DNA from: Musa acuminata AAA Group
Lineage: Eukaryota > Streptophyta > Magnoliopsida > Zingiberales > Musaceae
Reading direction: 5' to 3'
DNA: 64,000 nt
NCBI RefSeq assembly: GCF_036884655.1
Contig: NC_088345.1
Coordinates: forward strand, 28,189,501-28,253,500
Part shown: positions 46,712-58,819 of the stretch, one piece after another
Layout: each line of letters starts with the position of its first letter
How positions within the stretch are numbered: position 1 is the first letter of the stretch
Made by a program: the position numbers and the translations under genes
Notes under the pieces: generated by a model
What the model saw: only the letters and a program-made list of their open reading frames with translations
Databases searched by the model: none
What the model was told of the DNA's origin: nothing

Positions 46712-48608
46712 TGTTAGGATCAAGAGCACTAAGAGGGGGGGGGTGAATTAGTGCAGCGGAAAACTTTCTGTGATTAAATCGAAACTGCATTCGAACGATA
46801 AAAACGATTTTTGTGTGAAAGCCGATTCTAAGCAAGATGATGTTAAAGTCATTTTATGAAGGCAGTTTGCAGCTATGATGAAAACCAGAATAAAGGCGCA
46901 AACTAAAATATGACATTCGTATGAAGAAACAGATTTACGTCTAAATGCTGATTCGAAAAGTGAAAGGCTTGAAACCCGATCGTATATGCGCAGAAAGCAG
47001 TAAGCTTCAAAGGAGGTTTGTAGTAAAGATAATATGCTCAAAGTAAATGCAAACTGAGATTTAGAGTGCTTCGGTCAATCTTGACCTACTCCACTTTTGG
47101 CTTCCTCCACCGACGAGGTCACCGACGTCAACTAGAGGTCTTCCTTCAATAGGCGAAGGCCAACCACCCTTTAACAGTTTCACTCCTTTTGACGGGCTTA
47201 GGAGACAACCCTTACAGAAATTTTCTCTCCTCTCTTTACAACTCAGAACTTGGAAGAACAAAGGGAGAAGAACTTTTGGCCTTTACAACAATTTTGAGCT
47301 CTAAGAATCATAGAAAGGATCAAGATTTCGGTGTAAAAATCGTTGCCTATCAGTGCTGAATGGGTGGGGTATTTATAGGCCCCAACCCAGTTCAAATTTA
47401 GAGCTCAAAACTGTCAATTCCTGGAATTCCGGGATCAGGCGGTTGCACCTCCTGACTGGAGCGGTTGCACCGCGTGGCAGAGCTCGAAGACTAAGCCTCT
47501 GGGCGGTGCCACCTCCTGCCAGAGCTCGAAGACCGAGCTCAGGCGATGCAACCTCCTGACTGAGGTGGTTGCACCGCTCAGCCAAAGCTCGGAGATCGAG
47601 CCCAAGCGGTGCCACCTTTGTCAAGGGAGGTTGCACCGCCTAGTCTCGCTCGGAGACTGAGCCCAGGCGGTGCCACCTCCTGGCTGGGGCGGTTGCACCG
47701 CCCAGTCTCGCTCGGAAACTTAGCCCAGGAGGTGCTACCTCCTGGCTTGGGCGGTTGCACCTCCCAGCAGAAATCAGGGTCCTAATGGGTTGATCCATTC
47801 AGCCCAATTTGGGTTTTTCAGGACCCCAATTGCCCCAAGATTAAGTTAATGGGATCACCTCCCATTTCCAACTTAATCATTGTGCTAACTACGATTTTTC
47901 CTAAGACATTTACTATAACTTGCTCCGGTGCGTCAATCGCTTCTTCCGGCGAACTTCCGTCGATCATCCGATGAACCCTCGGTGATGCTCCTGTGGACTT
48001 CCGGCAAACTCCTGGACTTGCGACGATTCACTTAGCGAGTTCCGACGAGCTTCTTTGGCAAGCTTATGGACTTCTCGGATTTGTTCCCGCAGAACCTCCG
48101 ACGACTATCCGAACTTCCTCGAACTCTCGAACTCCCAACGTGATCATTGTCTTAACTCCGGTGTAACTCCTACTACATGTCTTTCTTCCATCGTAGTTAA
48201 TCCTGCACACTCAAAACAAAACTTCGATCGAGACAATTAATCCTAAGCAATTAACCAAGTTGTCCGGCATGTCATTGGTCCCTCGATGCTTCGTACGATT
48301 CTTCGGCGCATCGTCCTCTCCTGCAGCCTATTGCCTAATCGGCCAGTTCACTCTGCAACTCCGATATCCTTGGCACAATACCTGCTCTTCTTGGCCCGAT
48401 GCCCGAGTCCACGGCCCGAAGCCTTCTGTCGATACGTCGACCGATCCATCGGCCCGACGTCCAATCTTCTGACATGTTCCTCCGGCATAACATGATTTTC
48501 CTGCTTTAATTGTCTCATCCTGATCAAAGCATCCTACGTCACTCAAAACGTAGATTAAATCATAAATATATATCAAGTAGTTTCATCATCAAAATACGAG
48601 ATTCAACA
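46712..48608 (-). repeat. 3' LTR of E7, subfamily A without 18-bp array
   Basis: 1897 bp, terminus CTCTTGATCCTAACA (sense), GCA-loop palindromes (47435-47765), TATA block 47370-47377. The region where E1 and E3 carry the tandem array is short here, with only single units such as ttacgtctaaatgctg. Confidence 0.92.
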
Positions 48609-51600
48609 ATCTTTCCCTTTTTTATGATGACAACCACTTGATGACGGAGTTAACCTTAACTCTCGGAGTTTAAACAAACTCCCCCAATCAATATGTCATA
48701 TTGATAGAATGTTAAATTCAAACTGAATTCAAGTCATTGCAATATTCATCATGAATACTTGCAACACATCATCATGAACTTTATGCATAAACTTATGCAT
48801 AACATGTCATGTCATCAACATACTTCTCCCCCTTTGTCATCAACAAAAAGGAGAAGTACCACAATCAAGCGTTTGTGATATTGGTTTAACTCATTGCATG
48901 AAAAACATAATATCAAGTTTTATCATCATGCAAGGTTGCTATTATCAAATATCAACATATAAAATTACGATGTAAGCTTTTGATATCATAACACAAACAT
49001 TTCAAGTGTTTATCAATTGTAGCATTTCATCACGTGGTAAGATATCAACGCGTAAAATTACGATACAAGTTCTTGACATCTTAACACATGATGCAAACAT
49101 GGCATAATGCAAATTTGGCAATCATAGCATCAGTGTTCATAGCATCAATTCATATATTTCTCCCTCTTTGTCGTCAACAAAAAGGAGAACGATATAAGCA
49201 AATTTTAAATATAAGTGCAATGCCATAAGCAGGTTCATGTCATTTTTCAACAAAGAGTAATAAGATACCAAATATTCAAACATTTCAAGGAAAATATGAC
49301 ATGGAGATAGCTTTGAAAACTTCTTCCATTTTATTTGTTATTTTCTTTTTACATGAAGGAGGAAAGCTATTTCTGAGCTTACTCGAATGAAGTTAAAATT
49401 GATAAGATATTAAAGCATGCTTCATTTTTACAAGTATCAAGATATGTGTGTGAATCAAATCCTTGTGCGTAAAAATGACTTCCTTTTTCAAGAAGGAATT
49501 TATAAGTAGGAATCATTTCATCAAATCCATTTCTCAAAACAAAATAATGTTCACATAATAAGTGTATGAGAGATGTATTTGCTAGTTGATTCCATATGTC
49601 AAAAATTAATAATATGAATTAAACTTGATATGACATATGCTTATTAAGTCTAGAAGAGAATAATTCGAAAATCCAATTGTTAGGATACCAATAGTTAAGA
49701 GAATCCAAAAATGAAATTAACACTTTCATGCATTCGGACAAGGCTGTGCTATTGATTTTCAAATACAATTATAAGGACAAACCATGCTTATTATCATGGA
49801 AATTTTTGTATCCAAAGCACATAATTTCCAACCTATTATTAGGGCATGTAATTGTGTAAAATCATCATGGTAGTCGAGTGATTTGATCATTCAATCAAGA
49901 AAGTCCGAAAATTAATTTTAACAAGTTCAATCATTTGGACATATTTTTGCCATAGTTTTTCAAATACAATCATGCTCACCATCATGATTGTACGATAGCA
50001 AGTTTACAATATACAAGCTAACAAAAAATTTTCAACATTTTAAGACACGCAAGCTAGCAATTTTCTCTTTGAGATATGCACATTAGCAACTCTTTCTCCC
50101 CCTATGTCATTGGCAAAAAGAAGGGAAAAACCCTTTACATCAATTTCTAAATCATGACAAAGGTAAGTAATCATTCTTATTTGTGCATCATTATAGTTTC
50201 AATGCACAAATTCATTAACATTATATTTCATTTTTTATGCACGATACCGAAAAATCAATCATCATTATGAGCATATCAAACATGATATTCAAGCATTCAT
50301 GATATATCATTTTGGCAACATGATCATAGATATTCAAACGATGGTATCTAAATGTTAGAATTCATTACATCCTATTATGCATGATCATTAACTCTTCATT
50401 TGTATTTCATGCATTATTTCATTTCATCTCATAAGGAATATCAAGAAGAGTTATTGGATGATGAGATAAATATTTTATGAATACACGAAATTGTATAAAA
50501 ATCATATCATAAGTGTTTCATGTATTCATATTATCACATGAAGCATATTATCATTTTTGAGATTCATAACATGAATAACGTTATTACTATTTCATCAAAA
50601 TCAATTTCGAGATTCACACAATATCATGAAATCATTAATCTCGATAAGATGAGAAAAGCATTTTCTTTTTAAGTGATTCTTTTAACACATCATAAAAAAC
50701 TCATTCATAATTCAAGTGATTTACAAGATATCATAAATGAATTTATCACTTGTATTTCATCAAAATCGAGAACTCTAGAGATAGAAAATGATTGAAGCAT
50801 TTAACATGATTGAAGCATGATTCATATTTAAAATGTATCTTATGTCGTAAATATGAATCAAGCATTTGTCAAATCTGAGATCATCCTCAAAATTACATTC
50901 AATAAATTCATATATGACAAGCATAGATTTATTGAAAAATCAATAAGATAGAGGATTACATTTCATTTTTATAAATTTCTATTCATGTGATTTTCTTCTT
51001 ATGAGCATGCCTTTGCTTTTAAAAAAAATGTCAACCTTTAAGATAGAAAGGTAAATTTCGTAAAATAAATTATCAAGCATGATTCCATGATAACATCCTT
51101 TTTATATCTTGATATTCATTATCAAATATGATTTCAAAAAGTATGTTCAAGAGAAATCATTAAGACCAAATGCATGATATACTCATTTATTTTCAGAATA
51201 TTCATCATGTTTATTTTCATGAGATTCACAAGATTGGTAAAATAAATTCATTAATCTCAATAGGATATAAAATTCATTTCCATTTCATACAATTGATTTC
51301 ATGTGAGGGTGTTCAAGTCTTTTTGTGAAAATATATATCATCATTTAAAATCGAAACATAAGTTTCGTCATAAAGCCATCAAGACCAAACACATCAAAAA
51401 TAAAGCATCATGATATCACATCTATCATAAAAAAACTATCAAGAAATTCATATATAGATGTACATGCACTATGTCATCTTAATATGTCATGAGAATGTCA
51501 TCTTAATTCATCATAAAAATGATTAAACCAAAAACATGTTAATCCAAAATGAGAGTTTCAAATCATTTACTTCAAAAGCTCATGCATGACATAAAATCAT

Positions 51601-51836
51601 CAAAATACACATGCATGGATTAATCTTAAGCATTATCACATATCATATAACTATTATCCATAATGTTGCATACATCATTCAACATTTCAAAACATGCATG
51701 AAACCTTAGCAATATACTTTTCATGATCAAATTTTTAATTCTTCAAAGATGCTAAAAAGAAAAACATGATATATTTTTTAAAAATAATTTTTTATTTCCT
51801 ATTCCTACTATCTAAATTAAGCCCTCATGAAAAACT
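48609..51836 (-). other. Noncoding spacer of E7
   Basis: 3.2 kb, A+T-rich, with hairpin at 48822-48857, further PPT-like tracts near 49162 and 50094, and a block shared with other spacers (50330-50385). The part next to gag is nearly identical to that of E6. No coding similarity. Confidence 0.78.
48822..48857 (-). promoter_or_regulatory. Conserved hairpin with PPT arm (E7 copy)
   Basis: Identical in sequence to the E3 and E5 copies, 213 nt from the terminal PPT. Confidence 0.73.
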
Positions 51837-52376
51837 TCAAGTAATTTCAAAATAATTCAAGAGAGTTGAGTTACTTACCATGTAGTCGAAGCCCGTCAAA
51901 GCCTAATTTGCCGTTTCACCTTTGGAAGTTCTTGAATTATCCTTGGTTGCCTTCCTCTTCTTTGGCCTCTTCCTTCATTCAAGTTCATTGTCTATTTTAG
52001 ATTTTTGTTTAATAAACTTATTAAGATTTAGTGTTCGAAGTTCAAGTTCATCATTGTTCTCATCACTTGAGTCATCGCTCAAGTGGTATTCATTTATCCG
52101 GAGTTCCAAATCCTTCCTGTTCTTTGGAATGTGATTTTGTTCATCATATTCATCATGTGCATTATGCACCATTTCATATGTCATCAACGAACCAATTAGT
52201 TCTTCAAGTGGTAAGTTGTTTAGGTTTTTAGCTTCTTGTATTGCAGTTACTTTTGAATCTCACTTCTTAGAAAGAGAACGCAAAATCTTGTTTAAGAGTT
52301 CAAAATCCGAAAAACATTTTCCAAGAGCTCTTAAACTATTGACGACATCCGTGAAACGAGTGTACATATCGCCTAT
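51837..52376 (-). pseudogene. gag: gag of E7, C-terminal part
   Basis: Resumes after the solo LTR with the DMYTRFTDVVN region, then EELIGSLMTYEM-like sequence and a charged region (DSSDENNDELELR). It contains at least two in-frame stops, lacks the CCHC knuckle, and ends YFEIT at 51837. Donor-like ATG|GTAAGT lies at 51881-51873. Confidence 0.86.
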
Positions 52377-52569
52377 TGTAACATCCCTCGCTTTTAAAAA
52401 TTATTAATAAAGATTTATATGTAAATTGGAGGACCTATATGTAAATATAGAAATTACAAGGACTAAACTGCTAAGTTGCAAAAAAAAAAAAAAAAAAAAA
52501 AGGGAAAACCGAAAATTCGGTATTATCCCACCGCCTCCCACGCACTCTGTTTCTTCCAGAAACAGAGAG

Positions 52570-53500
52570 AGCGGTGGGGCGTGAGGAGAAGAAGGAGAGT
52601 GGTAGAAGAAGAGAGGAAAAAGAGGGAGAAGAGAAGAAGAAGAAGAAGAAGAAGAAGAAGAAGAGGGAAAAGAAGAGAGGAGGAAGAAGAGGGAGTAGAG
52701 AAGAAGAAGAAGGAGAAGAAGAAGAAGAGGAGGTGGCTGCAGCGAGGGCTGCAGCGAGAAGCTGTGGGGCGTGGGGAGAAGAAGAGAGGAAGAAGAGGGA
52801 GAAGAGAAGAAGAAGAAGAAGAAGAAGAGAAGAGGATAGCTGCGGCAAGGCTGCAGCGAGGAGGTGTGTGGGGTTGGGGAGGAAAAGGGAAGAGGAGAAG
52901 AAGAGGGAAAAGAGAGGGAAGAGGGAGAGGAGCGAGAGGTGGCAGCAGCTAGGGCTGCAGCACCTCTATTTCCTGCAGGTGGAAACAGAGGAGAGGTGTG
53001 GGGCGTTCGAAGAGGAGAAGAAGAAGAAGAGGAAGAGAAGAGGAAGAGGAAGCAGGGGAAGAGGTTGTGATACCTTTGTTTCCTACAGAGGAAACAGAGG
53101 AGAGGGTGTGGGTGACGTCGGGGAGAAGAAGGGGAGGAAGGAGAAGAAGAGAAGAAGAAGAAAAGAAGGAAAGGAAGAAGAAGAGAAAGGAAGAAGGGAA
53201 GGAGAGGAAGAAGAGAAGGGGCTGCGGCTGCGGCGATGGCAGCTGCAGTTGGAAGAGAAGAAGGAGAGGAAGATGAGCAGGGGAGGAAGAAAAGGCTGTG
53301 GTCGTGGCTGAGGCTGCGACTGCAGCATGCAGCTGGGAAAGAAGAGAAGGAAAGGAAGAAGAAGAGAAAGGAAGAAGGGAAGGAGAGGAAGAAGAGAAGG
53401 GGCTACGGCTGCGGCGATGGCAGCTGCAGTTGGAAGAGAAGAAGGAGAGGAAGATGAGCAGGGGAGGAAGAAGAGGCTGCGAGTGTGGTGGCTGCGGCCG
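52570..53500 (+). repeat. Purine-rich tract of the solo LTR
   Basis: Nearly 1 kb of gaagaagag/ggaagaagaag on the plus strand with few pyrimidines, broken by gctgcag patches. The long Glu/Lys/Arg-rich frames on plus and Ser/Leu/Phe-rich frames on minus come from this composition and are not genes. Confidence 0.88.
53168..53481 (+). repeat. Direct repeat of 133 bp in the purine tract
   Basis: 53168-53300 and 53349-53481 are almost identical (offset 181 bp), including the gcggcgatggcagctgcag core. Confidence 0.85.
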
Positions 53501-55055
53501 TGGCTACGACTCCGGCTGCGGCTGCAACGTTGGCTGCGGTAGCTGCGGCAGCGGTGGTGGCTGCAGTAGCTGCAGTAGCTGCTTTTGGGAAAGAGAAAGA
53601 GTAGGAACGAGAGAAGGGAAGAAGGAAATAATGCAGTGGAAGGGGGCTGCGGTTGTGACCGCAGTTGCGGTCGTGGCTGCGATTGTGGCAGCGGCAGCGG
53701 CGGCGGCTATGGCAGCTGCATTTGGGAAAGAAAAAAAGAAGGAATGAGAGTAAGAGAGAGCAGGTGACTGTGCCTCGATGTTCGACACATGATGTAGTTA
53801 CGAAGAAAGGAAGAAAACGGGAGCACAAAACGAAACAAAGAGAGGACACGGAGAAAAAGTAGAAGGATTTGGGCTGGCACCTTCTTTGGATCTTCGGATC
53901 GAAATCATTGAAAGGCAAGTTTCCCGCTTGTTTCAATCCTTTATATTGCAAGTTCCCTGTTCGTTTATCCTATAATTGCTCTGATATGCCTTATTGCAAG
54001 TTCCCTGATCGTTTTTCCTATAATTGCTCTTATATGTCTTATTGCAAGTATCCTGATCTTTCCCCACTGCCATTTTTATCTCTACATTTGCTTTGATTAT
54101 GAGGAACTTTGAATTGTACTAGCCTTGCATTTGTTATATCTCCTGTTTACATGTAACGATTCGAATCTGTGCAACTTTTGAGATTCTGATCTTTTGATAC
54201 CGAACTGCCTATAAGACTTTGTGGAAACTCTGATTTGTTCAAAACTGATTTCATTAGAAACTAGACTCGTAGACCTTTCTTTGATATATGGATTGAAAGA
54301 TCTGAAATCCAAACACCTGCCCAGTTATCTGTTGAATCTGACATTATGAATTCTGCCAACAGAGATTTTGTTCTATGACTCTTGCTTACCAAATTATTTG
54401 TAACTCTCTCTGTTGGACAGTTCAATTCATATGAAGCCTGTCTTATCTGAAAGTATTATCCAATGATTATTTCTGAGTAAATTGGAGCACGATTGATAGT
54501 TTGAATCATTTGTTCAATGTGCCTTCTGTATTTTGCCAGAAATCGAGCTTTGGTCGATTTCTCATATTCTGGTTTCATTCCTTTGAAAATTGATAACCTT
54601 TAGCCTTCTTATTCAATTAAGCTTTATATTACTGCTTTGAGTTCTTGTATACTCTTGTCCTTAAAATTATTGCATTCTTGAAAACCATTGTGGAACGTTT
54701 ATGCTATATCGTATTGACCCATATAGGCACATGTATATTCCATTGTTCCGCATTTGCTCCCGATATGTGCCTATTCCAGTTCATTCATTTTGACATTGAA
54801 TTTATCTAACCTTCTTATTTGAATTGAGCTATATATGATTGTTTGGAATCCTTGAATGCTCTTGCTTTCATTTCGTTTCCAAATCTGAATACATTTGTGA
54901 GAGATTTGTTCCTTGCATCATATTTGACTCGTAAAGGCACATGTACGTTTGTTGTTCCGCGTGTGCTTCCGATATATGCTATTTATTGTTCGTACTGCCC
55001 TTTTGTACTCTGGTGTTTGTGGGATTGTCTGGACCTTTGCCAGAAATGGTAAAGG

Positions 55056-55157
55056 GTATGCGCTGATTTGCCCGCTTTGTGGGGTCCCGCTTTGTGGGAT
55101 ATTCTGGTATGCGCTTATTTGCCCGCTTTGTGGGGTCCCGCTTTGTGGGATATTGCT
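55056..55157 (+). repeat. 51-bp tandem duplication in the solo LTR
   Basis: Two copies of a unit with gtatgcgct, then tttgcccgctttgtggggtc and a second tttgtggga, at 55056-55106 and 55107-55157. The homologous LTR at 4204-4320 has its own, differently bounded duplication. Confidence 0.85.
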
Positions 55158-55506
55158 TAGAGCCTGCGATGCTCTGCCGGCCCCTTTGACTTCACCTAGA
55201 CGTGGGTGGATGGAGCTCCCAAACGTGGGAGACTTTTGTCAGGTGGTCATTCAGAAATGGATGAATCACATTCTGACTGAGATCCCACTACACCTTCTAT
55301 ATGTTTGATATGATATCCAGAGCTTTGGTTATGTGTTTCTGTACATGCTTTGGATAAGATTGATATGTTTGCAACGTCAAAGACGACGTTTGAGCTTTTG
55401 TACGATATTTGTTTTCGATATGCTCTGAAATGCTTCATTCACTGATGATATGCTTCGAAATGTTCCATATGCCGTTGATATGCTCCGGAACATTTCATAT
55501 GCCATT

Positions 55507-55750
55507 GATATGCTCCAATTACTCTGTGCTCCATTTGCTATGAACTGATATGTTCTGAAATGTCCTATCTGCCATTGATATGTTCCAATTACTCTGTGCT
55601 CCATTTGCTATGAACTGATATGTTCTGAAATATCCTATCTGCCATTGATATGTTCCAATTACTCTGTGCTCCATTTGCTATGAACTGATATGTTCTAAAA
55701 TGTCCTATCTGCCATTGATATGTTCCAATTACTCTATGCCCCATTCGTTA
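55507..55750 (+). repeat. 70-bp tandem repeat in the solo LTR
   Basis: Three full units (55507, 55577, 55647) and a partial fourth, built from gatatgttccaattactctg and gatatgttctgaaatgtcc parts. It is embedded in a wider series of degenerate gatatgctccgaaatg motifs. Confidence 0.9.
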
Positions 55751-56428
55751 TGGATCAAATATGTTTTTTGAATGACATGATACGTATGATTTGGTATCTA
55801 TTGAGATGGTATCCTTGAGAATTCTTGTATTTTGCCTTGCATTATGATACCTTACTCGTTTGAAACCGTTCCTTTTGTTCTGAATATGCTTTGTCACTTG
55901 CTGAGCCGTTTTTGGCTCACTCCGTTGTTATATAAATCTTTCAGGTCAGCTTGTCACTCTTCGAGATGTTTGATTTGGGCTGAGGCAGTGGATAGCTATT
56001 CAGAATAATGGGCAAGTCTGGTTGGTTATTACGATATTGTTGTATAAGTATGTCTTGTATATAATGAAATGTTGTCGATGAACCGAAATAGATATACTGT
56101 GTCCAAGTGTTAGGAGATCTCTCTTATTTGGAATTTCAGAATGTTAAGTCTAATTTATGGTGATATGAACTTGTGGTGAATAGTTGGAGTTCTGATTGTA
56201 TAATTTATTTAGCTTGTGGATTTATAAATGTTGTTCATGTTTGTCAAGTTGGCTTGGGTTGCCATAAATGTGAATTATCGAGTGATGTGATATATGATTA
56301 TAACTGCACAGGTTTTATGGATGTGAATATGAATAGAATGTTTTCAGTGTCCTCAAACGTTAGTTTGGATCCTGGATTGGTCTGTGACGAAAATTTTAAA
56401 AATCATGGATATTTTGAGGGGCGTGACA

Positions 56429-56834
56429 CCTATAGTCTCACTTGGTTGCATTCGAAAAAACTCAAAATCATGCAATAAAATGTTAACTTTCGAGTTTTTA
56501 CTCTACTAGTTCCCTCGTGTGTGATTTCAAATGTTCGCCAAATGTCTAAAGCCGTTTCGCACGTAGAAATCCGATTGAACTCATTTTTGTCCAAAGCGCA
56601 AAATAAGGCATTCATAGCCTTTGCATTTAAAGAAAAGTACATCTTCTCCAAATCCGACCATTCGTTCATCGGTTTCGAGGGAAGTTGAAAATCGTTTTCA
56701 ACGACATTCCATAAATCTAAATTCATATAAATCAAGAAAACTCTCATTCGAGTTTTCCAATAAGTGTAGTCCAATCCGTTAAACAACAGTGGATGAACAA
56801 CCGATAAGCCCTCTTGGTTTCCCGCGTATGCCAT
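56429..56834 (-). pseudogene. gag: gag of E7, N-terminal part
   Basis: Starts at the ATG complement 56832-56834 (MAYAGNQEG). The UBN2 start is clear: LDYTYWKTRMRVFL, LNAKAMNALFCALDKNEF, THEGTSRVK. A one-base deletion after RVK (near 56500) shifts the frame, and the solo LTR then interrupts it. Confidence 0.9.
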
Positions 56835-56870
56835 CTCTCTTGGGTTTTAATCTATTTGAGAGTTAACCCC

Positions 56871-56882
56871 GCTCTGATACCA
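56871..56882 (-). other. Primer-binding site of E7 (tRNA-iMet)
   Basis: Full TGGTATCAGAGC match on the minus strand, two bases from the LTR. Confidence 0.92.
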
Positions 56883-56884
56883 AT

Positions 56885-58814
56885 TGTTATGATCAAGAGC
56901 GCTAAGAGGGGGGGGTGAATTAGTGCAGCGGAAAACTTTCTGTGATTAAATCGAAACTGCATTCGAACGATAAAAATGATCTCTGTGTGAAAGCCGATTC
57001 TAAGCAAGATGATGATAAAGTCAATTTATGAAGGCAGTTTGCAGCTATGATGAAAACTAGAATATAGGCGTAAACTGAAATACGACGTTCGTACGAAGAA
57101 ACAGATTTTCGTCTAAACGCTGATTCAGAAAGTGAAAGGCTTGAAACCCGATCATATATGCGCAGAAAGCAGTAAGCTTCAGAGGAGGTTTGCAATAAAG
57201 ATAATATGATCAAAGTAAATGCAAACCGAGATTTAGAGTGGTTTGGTCAATATTGTCCTAGTCCACTTTTAGCATCCTCCACCGACGAGGTCACCGACGT
57301 CAACTAGAGGCCTTCCTTCAATAGGCGAAGGCCAACCACCCTTTTACAGTTTCACTCCTTTTGACGGGCTTAGGAGACAACCCTTACAGAAATTTTCTCT
57401 CCTCTCTTTACAACTCAGAACTTGGAAGAATAGAGGGAGAAGAACTTTTGGCCTTTACAACAATTTTGAGCTATAAGAATCACATAAAGGATCAAGATTT
57501 CGGTGTAAAAATCGCTGCCTATCAGTGCTAAATGGGTTGGGTATTTATAGGCCCCAACCCAGTTCAAATTTGGAGCTCAAAACTGTCAATTCTTGGAATT
57601 TCGGGATTAGGCGGTTGCACCTCCTAACTGGAGCGGTTGCACCGCCTGGTAGAGCTCGAAGACTGAGCCTTTGGGCGGTGCCACCTCTTGTCAGGGGCGG
57701 TTGCACCTCCTGGCAGAGCTCGAAGACCGAGCTCAGGCGGTGCAACCTCCTAACTGAGGTGGTTGCACCACTCAGCTAGAGCTCGGAGACCGAGCCCAAG
57801 CGATGCCACCTCTGTCAGGGGAGGTTGCACCGCCCAGTCTCGCTCGGAGACTGAGCCCAGGCGGTGCCACCTCCTGGCTAGGGTGGTTGCACCACCCAGT
57901 CTCGCTCGGAGACTTAGCCCAGGTGGTGCTACCTCCTGGCTTGGGCGGTTGCACCTCCCAATAGAAATCAGGGTCCAAATGGGTTGATCCATTCGGCCCA
58001 ATTTGGGTTTTTCAGGGGCCCAATTGCCCCGAGATTAATTTAATGGGATCACCTCCCATTTCCAACTTAATCATTGTGCTAACTATGATTTTTCCTAAGA
58101 CATTTACTGCAACTTGCTCCGGTGCGTGAATCGCTTATTCTGGCGAGCTTCCGGCGAACTTCCGTCGATCATCTGATGAACCCTCGGTGATGCTCCTGTG
58201 GACTTCCGACAAACTCCTGGACTTACGACAATTCACTTGGCGAGTTCCGACAAGCTTCTTTGGCAAGCTTATGGACTTCTCGGATTTGTTCCCGCAGAAC
58301 CTCCGACGACTGTCCGAACTTCCGTCGAACTCTCGAACTCCCAACGTGATCATTGTCTTGACTCCGGCGTTACTCCTACTGCATGTCTTTCTTCCATCGT
58401 AGTTAATCCTGCACACTCAAAACAAAACTTCGATCGAGACAATTAATCCTAAGCAATTAACCAAGTTGTCCAGCATGTCATTGGTTCCTCGAGGCTTCGT
58501 ACGATTCTTCGGCGCATCGTCCTCTCCTGCAGCCTATTGCCCAATCGGCCAGTTGACTCCGCAACTCCGATATCCTTGGCACAATACCCGCTCTTCTTGG
58601 CCCGATGCCTGACTCCACGGCCCGAAGCCTTCTATCGATACGTCGACCGATCCACCGGCCCGACGTCCAATCTTCTGACATGTTCCTCCGTCACAACATG
58701 ATTTTCCTGCTTTAATTATCTCACCCTGATCAAAGCATCCTGCGTCACTCAAAACGCAGATTAAATCATAAACATATATCAAGTAGTTTCATCATCAAAA
58801 TACGAGATTCAACA
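56885..58814 (-). repeat. 5' LTR of E7, subfamily A
   Basis: 1930 bp, plus-strand ends TGTTATGATCAAGAGC and GATTCAACA. GCA-loop palindromes at 57608-57960, TATA block 57542-57549. Like its partner it lacks the 18-bp array. Confidence 0.92.
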
Positions 58815-58819
58815 GTGAA

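Larger units (their letters stand above)
52377..56428 (+). mobile_element. Complete Tekay/Del-like Ty3-gypsy solo LTR
   Basis: 4052 bp from TGTAACATCCCTCGC to GAGGGGCGTGACA, with inverted ends and a perfect 5-bp TSD cctat (52372-52376 and 56429-56433). No PBS, PPT or coding region, so it is a solo LTR. The lineage is inferred from length and terminal style; two more fragments are at 3149-5405 and 29667-30215. Confidence 0.9.
46712..58814 (-). mobile_element. E7: complete gag-only Sirevirus-like element, subfamily A
   Basis: 3' LTR 46712-48608, spacer 48609-51836, gag 51837-52376 plus 56429-56834, PBS 56871-56882, 5' LTR 56885-58814. Perfect TSD gtgaa at 46707-46711 and 58815-58819. A 4052-bp Tekay-like solo LTR splits its gag. 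The LTR pair differs visibly more than that of E3, so it is older. Confidence 0.94.

Noticed and set aside
46748..47041. A 97-codon minus-strand frame repeated at 56920-57213
   Set aside because: It is the same LTR segment in the two LTRs of E7, downstream of the TATA box and without any domain.
52476..53747. Long Glu/Lys/Arg-rich frames (up to 245 codons) and opposite Ser/Leu/Phe-rich frames
   Set aside because: They are forced by the purine-rich tract and its gctgcag islands inside a solo LTR; several frames are open at once and none has a domain.
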